A program made the translations under genes and the position numbers. Positions 1-8,364 of a stretch of DNA of 64,000 bases are shown here, piece by piece. The stretch covers positions 22,908 through 86,907 of the forward strand of contig DATKPC010000014.1 in NCBI GenBank assembly GCA_035524275.1, in the 5' to 3' direction. The notes under the pieces are model-generated. The model was not told where the DNA came from. It saw only the letters and a program-made list of their open reading frames with translations, and ran no database searches. The DNA comes from DATKPC01 sp035524275. GTDB taxonomy: Bacteria; Pseudomonadota; Gammaproteobacteria; Burkholderiales; Burkholderiaceae_F. The stretch's first letter is position 1. Every line of letters starts with the position of its first letter.

Positions 1-111
1 GCGACGACGGTGCCGTTCAAGCAGATCGTCATCGCGGTCGGCGACGGCGCGAAGGCCGCTCTGGGCGCGTTCGACCACCTGATCCGGACTCCGGCCCCGG
101 CCGAGGCCTGA
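1..111 (+). CDS. ahpF: C-terminus of AhpF-like alkyl hydroperoxide reductase / thioredoxin reductase-family flavoprotein (partial)
   Basis: Only the last 36 codons are in the window, ending in TGA. The tail reads TVPFKQIVIAVGDGAKAALG followed by AFDHLIR, which matches the C-terminal FAD-binding end of AhpF-type pyridine nucleotide-disulfide oxidoreductases. AhpF passes electrons from NADH to the peroxiredoxin AhpC in peroxide detoxification. The family call rests on this short segment alone; a thioredoxin reductase-like paralogue is possible. It is convergent with the downstream oxidoreductase operon, with about 76 bp between the stops. Confidence 0.6.
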   Translation, partial: ATTVPFKQIVIAVGDGAKAALGAFDHLIRTPAPAEA

Positions 112-187
112 AGACCGCGGCCGGCGGCCGCACGATGGCGGCCGGGCTGCCGCGCGTCCGTGCGGCCGGCGCGCTCGCCGCGGGTCC

Positions 188-1069
188 CTACGCCGCGCGC
201 CGCCGCGCCGCCGGCCGCTTCCCGCCAGCCCGCTCGACGGCCGCATCCAGCGCATCGCCAAGCGTCGGCCGGTCGGTCCGGAAGAAGACTCCCAGCGCCG
301 GCTCGCCCACCTGCAGCGCGAGCGCGATCGCGGCGCCCTGGCTCGCGACGTCGTGGCCGGCCGGGACGTCCCGGACCTGCTCGCCGAGATGGGCGTAGGT
401 GCGATCCGTCTTGTCGAACGTGACACACGGCGACAGGATGTGCAGGTACGAGAACCCGCGGTGCGCGATGGCCTCGCGGATCAACGCTTCCAGTTGCTGC
501 GGGCGCCCGGCATAGGCCTGCCCGACCCAGGTCGCGCCGTAGCTCAGCAGCATCAACAGCGGATTCAGCGGCCGATCGGCGTTCTCGTAGGGACTCGTCG
601 ACGTCCGGAAGCCGATCGCCGACGTCGGCGAGGTCTGTCCCTTCGTCAGCCCGTAGATGCCGTTGTCGAACAGCAGGTACGTGATGTCGACATTGCGGCG
701 CGCCGCATGCGGGATGTGTCCGCCGCCGATCGCGAAGCCGTCGCCGTCGCCGCCGATCGCGATCACCGTCAGCGCCTCGTTGGCCGTCTTGATGCCGGTG
801 GCGACCGGCAGGACGCGGCCGTGCAGCGTATGGAAACCATAGGTATTGACGAAGAACGGAAAGCGCGACGAACAGCCGATTCCGGAAACGACGACGGTGT
901 CCTTCGCCGCGATGCCGGCGTGGTTCAGCGCCCCCGGCAGCCCGTCGACGATGCTGAAGTACCCGCAGCCCGGACACCACGTGGGCATCGAGCGCGACCG
1001 GTATTCGAGCCGCCCGGACTCCTGGATCTCGCGCAGCTTGTCCTCGAGGTAGATCGGCTGGGTCGTCAT
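188..1069 (-). CDS. korB: 2-oxoacid:ferredoxin oxidoreductase, beta subunit (TPP-binding)
   Basis: Thiamine-pyrophosphate subunit of a 2-oxoacid:acceptor oxidoreductase, probably acting on 2-oxoglutarate (oxidative decarboxylation to the acyl-CoA with reduction of ferredoxin). About 293 residues. The FeS ligands are visible as WCPGCG (Cys32, Cys35), GIGCSS (Cys66) and a later SPC. The TPP/Mg motif is GDGDGFAIGGGH near residues 108-118, followed by DNGIYGLTKGQTSPTS. The ATG at 1069 is chosen because AGGGAG precedes it and homology begins there; the open frame runs further upstream without motifs. It lies 10 bp after the alpha subunit, as the last gene of the operon. Pyruvate or another 2-oxoacid as substrate cannot be excluded. 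Confidence 0.9.
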   Translation of the reverse strand: MTTQPIYLEDKLREIQESGRLEYRSRSMPTWCPGCGYFSIVDGLPGALNHAGIAAKDTVVVSGIGCSSRFPFFVNTYGFHTLHGRVLPVATGIKTANEALTVIAIGGDGDGFAIGGGHIPHAARRNVDITYLLFDNGIYGLTKGQTSPTSAIGFRTSTSPYENADRPLNPLLMLLSYGATWVGQAYAGRPQQLEALIREAIAHRGFSYLHILSPCVTFDKTDRTYAHLGEQVRDVPAGHDVASQGAAIALALQVGEPALGVFFRTDRPTLGDALDAAVERAGGKRPAARRRAA

Positions 1070-1079
1070 CGGAGCTCCC

Positions 1080-2855
1080 TCATGCGGCCTTGCGGCGCGC
1101 GGCCTGGACGAGGCGCCGCGCCTGCCCCAGGATGTCCTCGACGCGCAGCGGCGATCCGGTGACGCGGTCGTAGCGCTGGACGAGCCGCCCGGTCTCGGCC
1201 TGGACGAGGCGGGCGAACTGCCCGCCATAGTTGAGCTCCGGCACCAGCACCACCGCGCAGTCGTCGAGGAACCTCGTCACGAGGTCGACCGGGAAAGGCT
1301 GCAGCATCACGACCTTCATCGCGGCGCAGCGGATCCCTTCGGCCTGCAGGCGGAACATCGCGTCCAGGCATTCGCCGAACGTCGAGCCCCAGGCCAGCAG
1401 CCCGACGTCGACGCGGCCGGCGTCGCCGAACCGCTTGGCGAACGTGAAATCCGGATGCGCGAGCGCGGCCTGCAGCTTGTCATGCCGCTTGCGGCTCATC
1501 GCCTCGTGGTTGTCCGGCTGCTCGTCGACCCGGCCGGCCTCGTTGTGCTCCAGGCCGGTCACCACGTGCATTCCGCCGGCCATGCCCGGCAGCGCGCGCG
1601 GGCTGACGCCGTCGGGTGTCAGCGCGAAGCGCCGGTAGGCCGGACCGAGCTCCTCGCTGCCGAGCGGCTTGTCGCTGTTGGCCTCGAACGGCGGCGTCGA
1701 CGGGAGCACGACGGATTCGTAGCGGTTCGACAGGTACAGGTCCAGCAGCACGATGACGGGCGTCTGGTAGCGCTCGGCGATCTCGAAGGCCTTGCCGGCG
1801 CAGCGATAGCAGCCGTCGACGTTGGTCGGCGCGATCACGACGCGCGGCGCGTCGCCGGGGCTGCCGTACAGGGCCATGTTGAGGTCCGACTGCTCCGTCT
1901 TCGTCGGAATGCCGGTCGAGGGGCCGCCGCGCTGCGAGACGAAGACGACCGACGGCACCTCCGCCATCACCGCGAGCCCGATCATCTCCGACATCAGCGC
2001 CAGCCCGGGGCCGGACGTCGCCGTCGCGGCGCGGGCGCCGGCGTAGCCGGCGCCGATCGTCGTCGCGATGGCGGAAATCTCGTCCTCGGTCTGCACCAGG
2101 CGCTTCCCGCGCTTGGGCATCTCGACCGCGAGCCGCTCCATGATCGTCGTGGCCGGCGTGATCGGGTAGCCGAAGAAATTGTCGAGGCCGGCGTCCAGGC
2201 AGCCGCGGACCACGGCCGCATTGCCGCTCAGCATCGTCGACTGCAGCCCCTGCACCGGAGGACCGAACTCGACGGCATCGAGCTTGAACGTCTGCACACC
2301 CGCCGCGTGCCCGGCCTCGAACGCGTCGCGGTTGGCGTCGGCGACTGCGCCCTTGCCGCGGAACTTCGCCTCGACGATGCGCTGGAAGGGCTCCTTCGCG
2401 AGCCCGAACAGGCCCGCGAGGTAGCCCAGCGCGACCATGTTGCGCGAGCGCACCGCGCCGGTCGCGCGCTCGCAGAGCTCGCGGATCGCGAGCGGATACG
2501 GGATCTGCGCCGGGCGCACGTGCGCGCTGACGTGCCGGCCCGAAGCAAGCGGCGCGATCGACTTCGACTCGTAGATCACGGCGCCGTAGTCGCGGACTTC
2601 GGCGACGTGCGGGATCCCGTGCTCGTCGTTCAGGCAGAGGAGGACATCGGACCGCTCCTTCAGCGAATACACCTGTTCGGTCGTGACCCGGAGCCGGGCG
2701 ACGCACTTGCCGAAGCCGCGGATCTCCGCCGGGTAGGCATCGAAGCTGATGACGCGATAGCCGGCGCCGGCCAGCGCATTGCGCAGGATGTCGCCCGCGG
2801 CGATCGTTCCTTCGCCGGCCGAACCGCAGATGGCCACCTGGACATCGGTCTTCAT
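1080..2855 (-). CDS. korA: 2-oxoacid:ferredoxin oxidoreductase, fused gamma-alpha subunit
   Basis: A 591-residue protein with the gamma domain first (MKTDVQVAICGSAGEGTIAA, about residues 1-190) and the pyrimidine-binding alpha domain after it (GYPITPATTIMERL, then TEDEISAIATTIGAGYAGARA and TSGPGLALMSEMIGLA). This gamma-alpha fusion is the usual layout of the KorA/2-oxoglutarate class. It forms the catalytic complex with the beta subunit 10 bp downstream. Its ATG overlaps the stop of the preceding flavoprotein by one base (TGATG), so translation is probably coupled. Cytoplasmic. In denitrifying aromatic degraders such complexes feed low-potential electrons to benzoyl-CoA reductase, but no such reductase is visible here. 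Confidence 0.9.
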   Translation of the reverse strand: MKTDVQVAICGSAGEGTIAAGDILRNALAGAGYRVISFDAYPAEIRGFGKCVARLRVTTEQVYSLKERSDVLLCLNDEHGIPHVAEVRDYGAVIYESKSIAPLASGRHVSAHVRPAQIPYPLAIRELCERATGAVRSRNMVALGYLAGLFGLAKEPFQRIVEAKFRGKGAVADANRDAFEAGHAAGVQTFKLDAVEFGPPVQGLQSTMLSGNAAVVRGCLDAGLDNFFGYPITPATTIMERLAVEMPKRGKRLVQTEDEISAIATTIGAGYAGARAATATSGPGLALMSEMIGLAVMAEVPSVVFVSQRGGPSTGIPTKTEQSDLNMALYGSPGDAPRVVIAPTNVDGCYRCAGKAFEIAERYQTPVIVLLDLYLSNRYESVVLPSTPPFEANSDKPLGSEELGPAYRRFALTPDGVSPRALPGMAGGMHVVTGLEHNEAGRVDEQPDNHEAMSRKRHDKLQAALAHPDFTFAKRFGDAGRVDVGLLAWGSTFGECLDAMFRLQAEGIRCAAMKVVMLQPFPVDLVTRFLDDCAVVLVPELNYGGQFARLVQAETGRLVQRYDRVTGSPLRVEDILGQARRLVQAARRKAA

Positions 2856-3895
2856 CAGGCGTACTCCCAGAACGGCGAATGGATCGTCGACCCGTCGTGG
2901 ATGTGCAGCGTCTCGTCCTGCTGCGGCTCGAACTCGTCGTCATCCCCGGTGAGGTTGCGCGCCGCGAGCTCGCCCATCGCGCGGACATTCTTCCAGCCGT
3001 AGTAGAAGCGGTACCGCTTCTCCGCCTCGGACCAGATCTGGCAGACGTCGCCGGCAGCGAGGATCGCCGCGTCGGTGGTGCGCAGCTTGCGGCTGACCAG
3101 GACGCCGCGCTCGAGATCGATGCCGGAACCGAGCAGGAATTCGACCGAGGGAACGAGCCCGAACGACGGCAGCACGACGTCGGCAGCGCATTCCCGACCG
3201 CTGCCGAAGGCGATCCGGCGCGCCGCGAACCCGCGGGCGCCGGCCTGAATCGCGTCGATGCCGCCTTCGGCGACCGCGTCGATGATCTCGATGCCCATCC
3301 GCTGCAGGACCTGCAGCAGTTCCGCGCGGTGCGCCGCCGATTCCACGTGAGGCCAGAACGTCAGCGGGCCGGCGACGACGACGACGCGGTGGCCGGTATC
3401 CACGAGCGTGCGGGCGAGATCGAGCCCGATCATGTCGCCGCCGAGGATCGCGACGGTGCCGCCTTCCGGCACCTTGCGGCGCATCGCCATCGCCTGCTCG
3501 TAGGTCGCGAAGCCGTCGAGCAGCGGACGGAACTCCGACAGTTCCTCCGGCAGGTAGCCGCGCCCGCCGGTCGCCACGAGCAGCGTGTCGTACGACAGTT
3601 CCTCGTTGTGCGCCAGCGCGACCGTCTTGCGCCGGGCGTCGACGTTGACGACCTGCACGCGGCGCCGCAGGCCGATGTGCTGGTCGTCGTAGTACGACGG
3701 CGGATCGACAAGGAAGTCGCGCCAGTCGTCATGCCCGCGGAAGACGCGCGGCAGGTCGTAGCGGTTGTAGAACGGCAGCGCCGAGAGCGTGAGCAGCGTG
3801 ATCCGGGCGTCCGGCTCGCGCCGCCGCAGCGTCCGCGCGGCCTGGTTGCCGGCGACGCCGGTGCCGACGATGACGTGGTGCCGCGCGGCATTCAT
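2855..3895 (-). CDS. FAD-dependent pyridine nucleotide-disulfide-type oxidoreductase
   Basis: A 346-residue flavoprotein. The N-terminal dinucleotide fold is HHVIVGTGVAGNQAARTLRR; a second nucleotide-binding fold (VAILGGDMIGLDLARTLVDTGH) lies mid-protein; and the C-terminal FAD contact ILAAGDVCQIW is present. It resembles rubredoxin/ferredoxin-NAD(P) reductases and lacks an obvious redox-active CxxxxC pair. The ATG overlaps the upstream stop as ATGA, and its own stop overlaps the korA start, so it belongs to the oxidoreductase operon. The inferred role is electron transfer between NAD(P)H and the ferredoxin used by KorAB. The substrate is not shown by the sequence. Confidence 0.8.
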   Translation of the reverse strand: MNAARHHVIVGTGVAGNQAARTLRRREPDARITLLTLSALPFYNRYDLPRVFRGHDDWRDFLVDPPSYYDDQHIGLRRRVQVVNVDARRKTVALAHNEELSYDTLLVATGGRGYLPEELSEFRPLLDGFATYEQAMAMRRKVPEGGTVAILGGDMIGLDLARTLVDTGHRVVVVAGPLTFWPHVESAAHRAELLQVLQRMGIEIIDAVAEGGIDAIQAGARGFAARRIAFGSGRECAADVVLPSFGLVPSVEFLLGSGIDLERGVLVSRKLRTTDAAILAAGDVCQIWSEAEKRYRFYYGWKNVRAMGELAARNLTGDDDEFEPQQDETLHIHDGSTIHSPFWEYA

Positions 3896-5703
3896 GGGTT
3901 GTCCACCTCGACGAACTCGTCGCGCGTGATCGAGATGCAGTTGACGGGGCAGGCGCGGAAGCAGGCGCCGCATCGGATGCATTCGTTGTTGTCGATCCAG
4001 ATCGCGCCGACCTGGTTCCATTCGCGCGCCTCCCGCAGGCCGCCGTAGCTGCCGTCCGCAAGCACCTCGACGCCCTGGACGAGCTTGATGCAGTTGCGCG
4101 GCGCAACCTCGATGCACGCGCGGCAATAGATGCAGCGATCGACGTCGATCCGGTAATGCAGGTTGCACAGGTAGCAGCGGCGCGACTCCTGCAGCGCGAG
4201 CGGCGCGTCGAGGCCGAGCTCGACTTCCGGCTGGCGACTGCCGAGCCGGTCGTGCAGCGGCGCGGTCGGCATCGCCTGCCGCGGAATGAAATCGTAGGCA
4301 CGCTCGCGCTGCGGCGACGCGACCGGAACGATCTGCACGACGCGCTGGCGGCGCGGCGCGCCCATCAGCCATGCATCGAGGCGCCGCGCGGCCTCGCGGC
4401 CGCGGCCGACGGCTTCGACGACGGTCGTGGGGCCGGTGACGAAGTCGCCGCAGGCGAACAGCCCGCGGATCGATGTCATGCCGTCGTCGCCGATCCGCAC
4501 GTTGTGCCAGCGGTCCAGATCGACGGCGACGTCGAGGAAGTCGTTGACGGTCTTCTGCCCGATCGCGACGAGCAGCGTATCGCAGGGCTCGACGAACTCC
4601 GAGCCGTCGATGGGAATGGCAATCCGGCGCCCCCCGTCGCGCCAGCCGCCGAGCCGGTTCTGCACGAATTCGACGCCGGCAAGGCGCCCGGCGTCGTCGA
4701 GCACGATCCCGACCGGCGTGCGCAGGCCCTTGATGCGCACGCCCTCGCGCTTCGCCTCGAAGATCTCCTCCTTCGTGACCGGGATGTATTCCTCCGCGGT
4801 ACGGATGTGGATCGTCACCTCCTGCGCGCCCAGGCGCGCGGCCACCCGTGCGCAGTCGAGCGCCGTGAACCCTGCGCCGACGACGGCGACGCGGCGACGC
4901 ACGCTGCGGCTTTCTCCGCGGTGCAGGGCCATCAGGAACGGCAATCCGTGCTCGATGTCGGGGCAGGACGTGGCCGGATCGATCGTTGCGCCGCCGCCGC
5001 GCGACGGCAGCGGCAGCGGCAGCGGGGCCATGCACCCGGCCGCCAGCAGGACGGCGTCGTGCGCCTTCAGGAGCAGGCCGAGGCGGACGTCCCCGGGCCC
5101 GTTTCCTATGCCCTGGCCCGGGCGCAACTCGACGCCCAGCCGCAATGCGTTGTGCAGTTCGAATTCCAGGATGTCCCGCGGCAGGCGGAATTCGGGAATC
5201 CCGTAGCGCAGCATGCCGCCGACATGGCGTTCGCGCTCGTAAAGGTAGACGTCGTGGCCGAGCACGGAAAGGTCGTGCGCCGCCGCGACGCCCGCGGGTC
5301 CGGCGCCGACGATCGCGATCTTCTTCCCGGTCGGTGCATAGAGGCGCTCGGTGATCCGATGCCCGTCGTGCTTGAGGTCGGCGGCGGAGCGCTTGAGATT
5401 GCAGATCGCGACGGACTCGCCGTTGCCGGCCCAGCCGTGCCGGCACGCCGTCTCGCAGGGACGGGAGCAGATGCGTCCGAGCACGCCGGGCAGGACGTTG
5501 GCCGCGCGATTGATCTCGTAGGCCTCGCCGTGGCGTCCTTCGGAAATCGCGCGGATATATGCGGGCACGTTGGTGCCCGCCGGGCACGCGGCCTGGCACG
5601 GAATGTTCTGGTTGACCCAGCCGACGTCGCGCGGGTCGTTGGAATGCATTTCCGCCGGCGGCTGCACCGCATCGAACCGCCGGCTTGGCATCGAGACCGA
5701 CAC
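3892..5703 (-). CDS. GltD/NfnB-like FAD-NAD(P) oxidoreductase with N- and C-terminal iron-sulfur domains
   Basis: About 603 residues. In order: an N-terminal FeS domain like that of dihydropyrimidine dehydrogenase (CQAACPAGTNVPAY, later ICSRPCETACRHG); an FAD fold (IVGAGPAGVAAAHDL); an NADPH fold (VVGAGFTALDCARVAARLGA); ACGDFVTGPTTVVEAVGRG; and a C-terminal 2x[4Fe-4S] ferredoxin domain. The second C-terminal site is canonical (CIRCGACFRACP). The first reads CIYCRACIEVAP, with Ala where the fourth Cys is expected and another Cys three residues on. I chose the GTG at 5703, which follows GGGGGAGG; the ATG at 5691 is possible. First gene of the operon; probably links NAD(P)H to ferredoxin for KorAB. 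Confidence 0.8.
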   Translation of the reverse strand: MSVSMPSRRFDAVQPPAEMHSNDPRDVGWVNQNIPCQAACPAGTNVPAYIRAISEGRHGEAYEINRAANVLPGVLGRICSRPCETACRHGWAGNGESVAICNLKRSAADLKHDGHRITERLYAPTGKKIAIVGAGPAGVAAAHDLSVLGHDVYLYERERHVGGMLRYGIPEFRLPRDILEFELHNALRLGVELRPGQGIGNGPGDVRLGLLLKAHDAVLLAAGCMAPLPLPLPSRGGGATIDPATSCPDIEHGLPFLMALHRGESRSVRRRVAVVGAGFTALDCARVAARLGAQEVTIHIRTAEEYIPVTKEEIFEAKREGVRIKGLRTPVGIVLDDAGRLAGVEFVQNRLGGWRDGGRRIAIPIDGSEFVEPCDTLLVAIGQKTVNDFLDVAVDLDRWHNVRIGDDGMTSIRGLFACGDFVTGPTTVVEAVGRGREAARRLDAWLMGAPRRQRVVQIVPVASPQRERAYDFIPRQAMPTAPLHDRLGSRQPEVELGLDAPLALQESRRCYLCNLHYRIDVDRCIYCRACIEVAPRNCIKLVQGVEVLADGSYGGLREAREWNQVGAIWIDNNECIRCGACFRACPVNCISITRDEFVEVDNP

Positions 5704-5845
5704 GAAGGCCCTCCCCCGCAAGCGGAGCGTGGCGCGCGGCCTCCCGCGTCGACATCGCGCGTGGCCGAGCCGACGCACCGGCCGCCCTCACTTCAAGCCA
5801 TCAAGAAACCTTGGGGGATCTTCACGCGGAACGCGGCGGCCCAGG

Positions 5846-5859
5846 CTGATCGAGGTCAA
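5846..5859. promoter_or_regulatory. Weak FNR-type half-palindrome upstream of the oxidoreductase operon
   Basis: The sequence CTGAT-CGAG-GTCAA differs from the FNR/ANR consensus TTGAT-N4-ATCAA at two of ten positions. It lies about 145 bp upstream of the first gene of the 2-oxoacid oxidoreductase operon and inside the chemoreceptor remnant. No convincing promoter hexamers were found at the expected distance. It is noted because a better FNR-type site precedes the cytochrome operon at 16.0 kb. Confidence 0.25.
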
Positions 5860-6119
5860 GCGCCGCATCGCGCCGTGGCTTCGGCGCCGCGGGCAGCCTC
5901 CCGAGCCGTTTCCGAGTTCGTCGATATCGCCGAACTCCATTGCTCCATCGAGGCCGGTTCCTTCGAGGCCGCCGTTTCCTGAAGGTTCGCGGCCGTTCGC
6001 TCGGTTCGACGGCTCAGGGCCTGGTTCGCCTTCGCGATCTGGTCGATGCGCGCGAGCCGAACGTCGCGGTCCGGATCTGCTGCTGGGGAGTTCCCGCCGC
6101 GGCTCGCCGCGGGACTCAC
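5856..6119 (-). pseudogene. Remnant of a methyl-accepting chemotaxis protein signalling domain
   Basis: One minus-strand frame of 87 codons contains QIAKANQALSRRTERTAANL then QETAAS, then ISTNSETAREAARGAEATAR. This parallels the signalling region of the intact chemoreceptor at 16.8-18.4 kb (SGNLDLSSRTEEQASSLQQT then AASMEEL, then SADNARQADRLASSASEAAA). The conserved hairpin tip (EIINVIDGIAFQTNIL) and the whole sensor are missing, so this is a decayed fragment, not a working receptor. The rest of 5704-6272 shows no other gene; it holds the leader of the 2-oxoacid oxidoreductase operon on the same strand and the 3' flank of the tRNA. Confidence 0.6.
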
Positions 6120-6272
6120 GCTCGGAAGTTGAACGGGTCGCGGCGCCGGGCCAAAAGTTCACCGCTCGTGGACATGCCGCAGCGCTCGCGTGCATCAGCT
6201 TGTGCACCACGAGACTTCGGCCTCTTGTTGATTGGCTCGAATCCTGAACGGAAACAAGCGCTTAAGCAGGAG

Positions 6273-6348
<76 letters not shown>

Positions 6349-6358
6349 GGAGCCGGAC

Positions 6359-6387
6359 ATTGTACGTGGTCGCGATCCGCGCTTCAA
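6359..6387 (-). promoter_or_regulatory. Sigma-70 promoter of tRNA-Ala
   Basis: On the minus strand TTGAAG (6387-6382) and TACAAT (6364-6359) are separated by exactly 17 bp. The -10 element lies about 10 bp before the first tRNA nucleotide. Both hexamers are close to the sigma-70 consensus and stand out in this GC-rich DNA. Confidence 0.75.
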
Positions 6388-6479
6388 GCCGGCAGGCCGG
6401 CCCCACGCGCGCGACGCGGGTCGCCCGGAAGTAGCCCGCAGTAGACTTCGCGCCGACCTGCGACTCCCACGATCGAGAC

Positions 6480-6533
6480 CTGGGTTACGACATTGCCATG
6501 GGTTACGACACTGCCATGGGTTACGACACTGCC
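6480..6533 (+). repeat. Three tandem copies of an 18-bp unit at the hydrolase start
   Basis: The unit TGGGTTACGACACTGCCA and close variants occurs three times without spacer. The last two copies are identical, and the first differs at its first base and at one internal base. Each copy encodes MGYDTA (first copy LGYDIA) in the frame of the following hydrolase. The result is alternative in-frame ATG codons at 6498 and 6516. Confidence 0.85.
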
Positions 6534-7364
6534 TTCTACGAGCGCGAATACGACGCGCGCGCGGCGATTCCGGATCACCCGCAGATCTTTGCGCGCTGGG
6601 CCGACCAGGCCGCCGCGACGCGGCGCCTGCGGCCGTGCCTTCTCGACTTGCCGTATGGCGACACCACCGCCGAGCGACTCGACCTGTTTCCAGCGCGGTC
6701 GGACTGCGCGCCTCTGTTCGTCTTCATTCACGGCGGCTACTGGCGCTCGCTCGACAAGTCCGATTTTTCCTGGATGGCGCCGCCGCTGGTAGCGCATTCC
6801 GTCTCGGTCGCCCTTTTGAACTACGGGCTTGCGCCGCAAACGCCGATGGAGGACATCGTCCGCCAGGTGCTTCGAGCCATCGCGTATCTCTATCGAAATG
6901 CGGACCGTCTCGGCTTCGACCCGGAGCGGATCGTCGTCGGCGGACATTCCGCGGGCGGGCACCTGGCGGCGATGGCCATGGCCGCGCTCTGGCCGATCCA
7001 CGGCAGCGACCTCCCGGCCCGCCTCGTCAAGGGCGGATTTGCCGTCAGCGGCCTGTGCGACCTGGAGCCGCTGGTCCATGCACCCTTTGTCAATCGCGAC
7101 CTGCGGCTGGACGCGAAGCGCGCGCGGCGTCTTTCGCCGGCGGACATGCCGGCAAGCCACGATGCGCCGCTCGTGACCGCCGTGGGCGGCAAGGAATCGG
7201 GCGAGTTCCGGCGCCAGTCGATGCTCATCGGGCATCGCTGGCCGCGGAACCTGTCGCGCCACATCGAGATGCCCGGCTGCAACCATCTCGACATCTGCGA
7301 CGAGGTCGCAAACCCCGACGGCCCGCTGTTCTCCGCGCTGCTGCAACTGGTCCGCGGAGCCTGA
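6498..7364 (+). CDS. Alpha/beta hydrolase, arylformamidase (KynB)-like
   Basis: About 288 residues with the alpha/beta-hydrolase hallmarks: the oxyanion-hole motif FIHGGYWRSLDKSDFSW, the nucleophile elbow VVGGHSAGGHLAAM, and a late histidine in GCNHLDI. HGGYW with GHSAGG is typical of the KynB/arylformamidase-like esterases, which hydrolyse N-formylkynurenine or small esters; the true substrate is unknown. No signal peptide. The start is uncertain because the coding sequence opens with an 18-bp tandem repeat offering ATGs at 6498 and 6516, neither with a strong ribosome site. It is not part of a tryptophan-degradation cluster, which weakens a specific kynurenine role. Confidence 0.75.
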   Translation: MGYDTAMGYDTAFYEREYDARAAIPDHPQIFARWADQAAATRRLRPCLLDLPYGDTTAERLDLFPARSDCAPLFVFIHGGYWRSLDKSDFSWMAPPLVAHSVSVALLNYGLAPQTPMEDIVRQVLRAIAYLYRNADRLGFDPERIVVGGHSAGGHLAAMAMAALWPIHGSDLPARLVKGGFAVSGLCDLEPLVHAPFVNRDLRLDAKRARRLSPADMPASHDAPLVTAVGGKESGEFRRQSMLIGHRWPRNLSRHIEMPGCNHLDICDEVANPDGPLFSALLQLVRGA

Positions 7365-7506
7365 CGCGCCGGCGACGCGGGTGGCGCGCGCGGGGACCTG
7401 GCCGCGCATCGGACGCGGGGATCAGCCACGCGGCTTCGCCCGGATGGGTGATGCCGCCGCGCCCGGCAGACTCCGTCGCCGCCCGGTTGCGCGCATACTC
7501 GGCGCC

Positions 7507-8241
7507 ATGTCTCGACGCGCCCTCGCCCCGCTTTTCCTCATCGCGGCGACGGCCGCCAGCGTGCCCGCGCTCGCCGCAGGCCTGCAGATCGACGGCCTGC
7601 AGAACCTTTCACAGCACGACTATCGCCTCCTCGACGAGGACCTCGGCGCCGCGTTGTCGTACAAGCCGCTGGCGCCGGGCGAGCCGCTCGGCATCACGGG
7701 GTTCGACGTCGGCGTGGGCCTCACGGCCACGTCGTTGCGCAACACCGACGTCGTGCAGAAGGCGGATACGACCGGCACCGTCTTCGGCACGCTGCCGCTG
7801 CCCACGCTGCACGTCGACAAGGGGCTGCCCTACGACCTCGACGTGGGCCTGTCGGTCGCGAAGGCGCCGCATTCGAACGTCACGCTTTTCGGCGGCGAGC
7901 TGCGCTGGGCCCTGCTCAGCGGAGACGTCGCGCTGCCGTCCGTCTCGCTGCGCGGCGCGGCGACGCAGCTCGATGGCGTGGGCCAGCTCAAGTTTTCGAC
8001 GCAGAGCATCGACATATCGGTCTCGAAGGGATTCCTCGTCGCAACGCCCTATGGCGGCGTCGGCGAGGTCTGGATCCACAGCACGCCGCAGGGCATCGCG
8101 ACGCTGTCTTCGGAAACGTTCGCGAAGACGCGGGTGTTCGCCGGCGTCGACTTCCATTTCGGGATCTTCAGCGCCGACCTCGAGCTCGACGAGGTGGGTT
8201 CCGTACCGAGCTACGGCGCCAAGGTCGGCCTGCGGTTCTAG
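7507..8241 (+). CDS. Exported protein, probable outer-membrane beta-barrel, unknown function
   Basis: A 244-residue protein starting with a clear Sec signal peptide (MSRRALAPLFLIAATAASVP, cleavage probably after ALAA). The mature part alternates short beta-type stretches with Gly/Asp turns (GFDVGVGLTATSL, YDLDVGLSVAKAP, VFAGVDFHFGIFS). It ends in VGLRF, a C-terminal aromatic typical of outer-membrane beta-barrels recognised by the BAM machinery. No catalytic motif. I do not recognise the family. The gene stands alone between a hydrolase and the convergent LysR regulator. Confidence 0.65.
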   Translation: MSRRALAPLFLIAATAASVPALAAGLQIDGLQNLSQHDYRLLDEDLGAALSYKPLAPGEPLGITGFDVGVGLTATSLRNTDVVQKADTTGTVFGTLPLPTLHVDKGLPYDLDVGLSVAKAPHSNVTLFGGELRWALLSGDVALPSVSLRGAATQLDGVGQLKFSTQSIDISVSKGFLVATPYGGVGEVWIHSTPQGIATLSSETFAKTRVFAGVDFHFGIFSADLELDEVGSVPSYGAKVGLRF

Positions 8242-8364
8242 GAATCCACGCGGCGAACGGCTGGCGTGCCACCGATCGACCCGGCCCGCGCGAGCGAGCG
8301 CGGAGTGCGTTCCGGTGCGCCGGCTCCTCGGACCGGACAGGCCGTCCCGGAGATGGGCGGCCGC

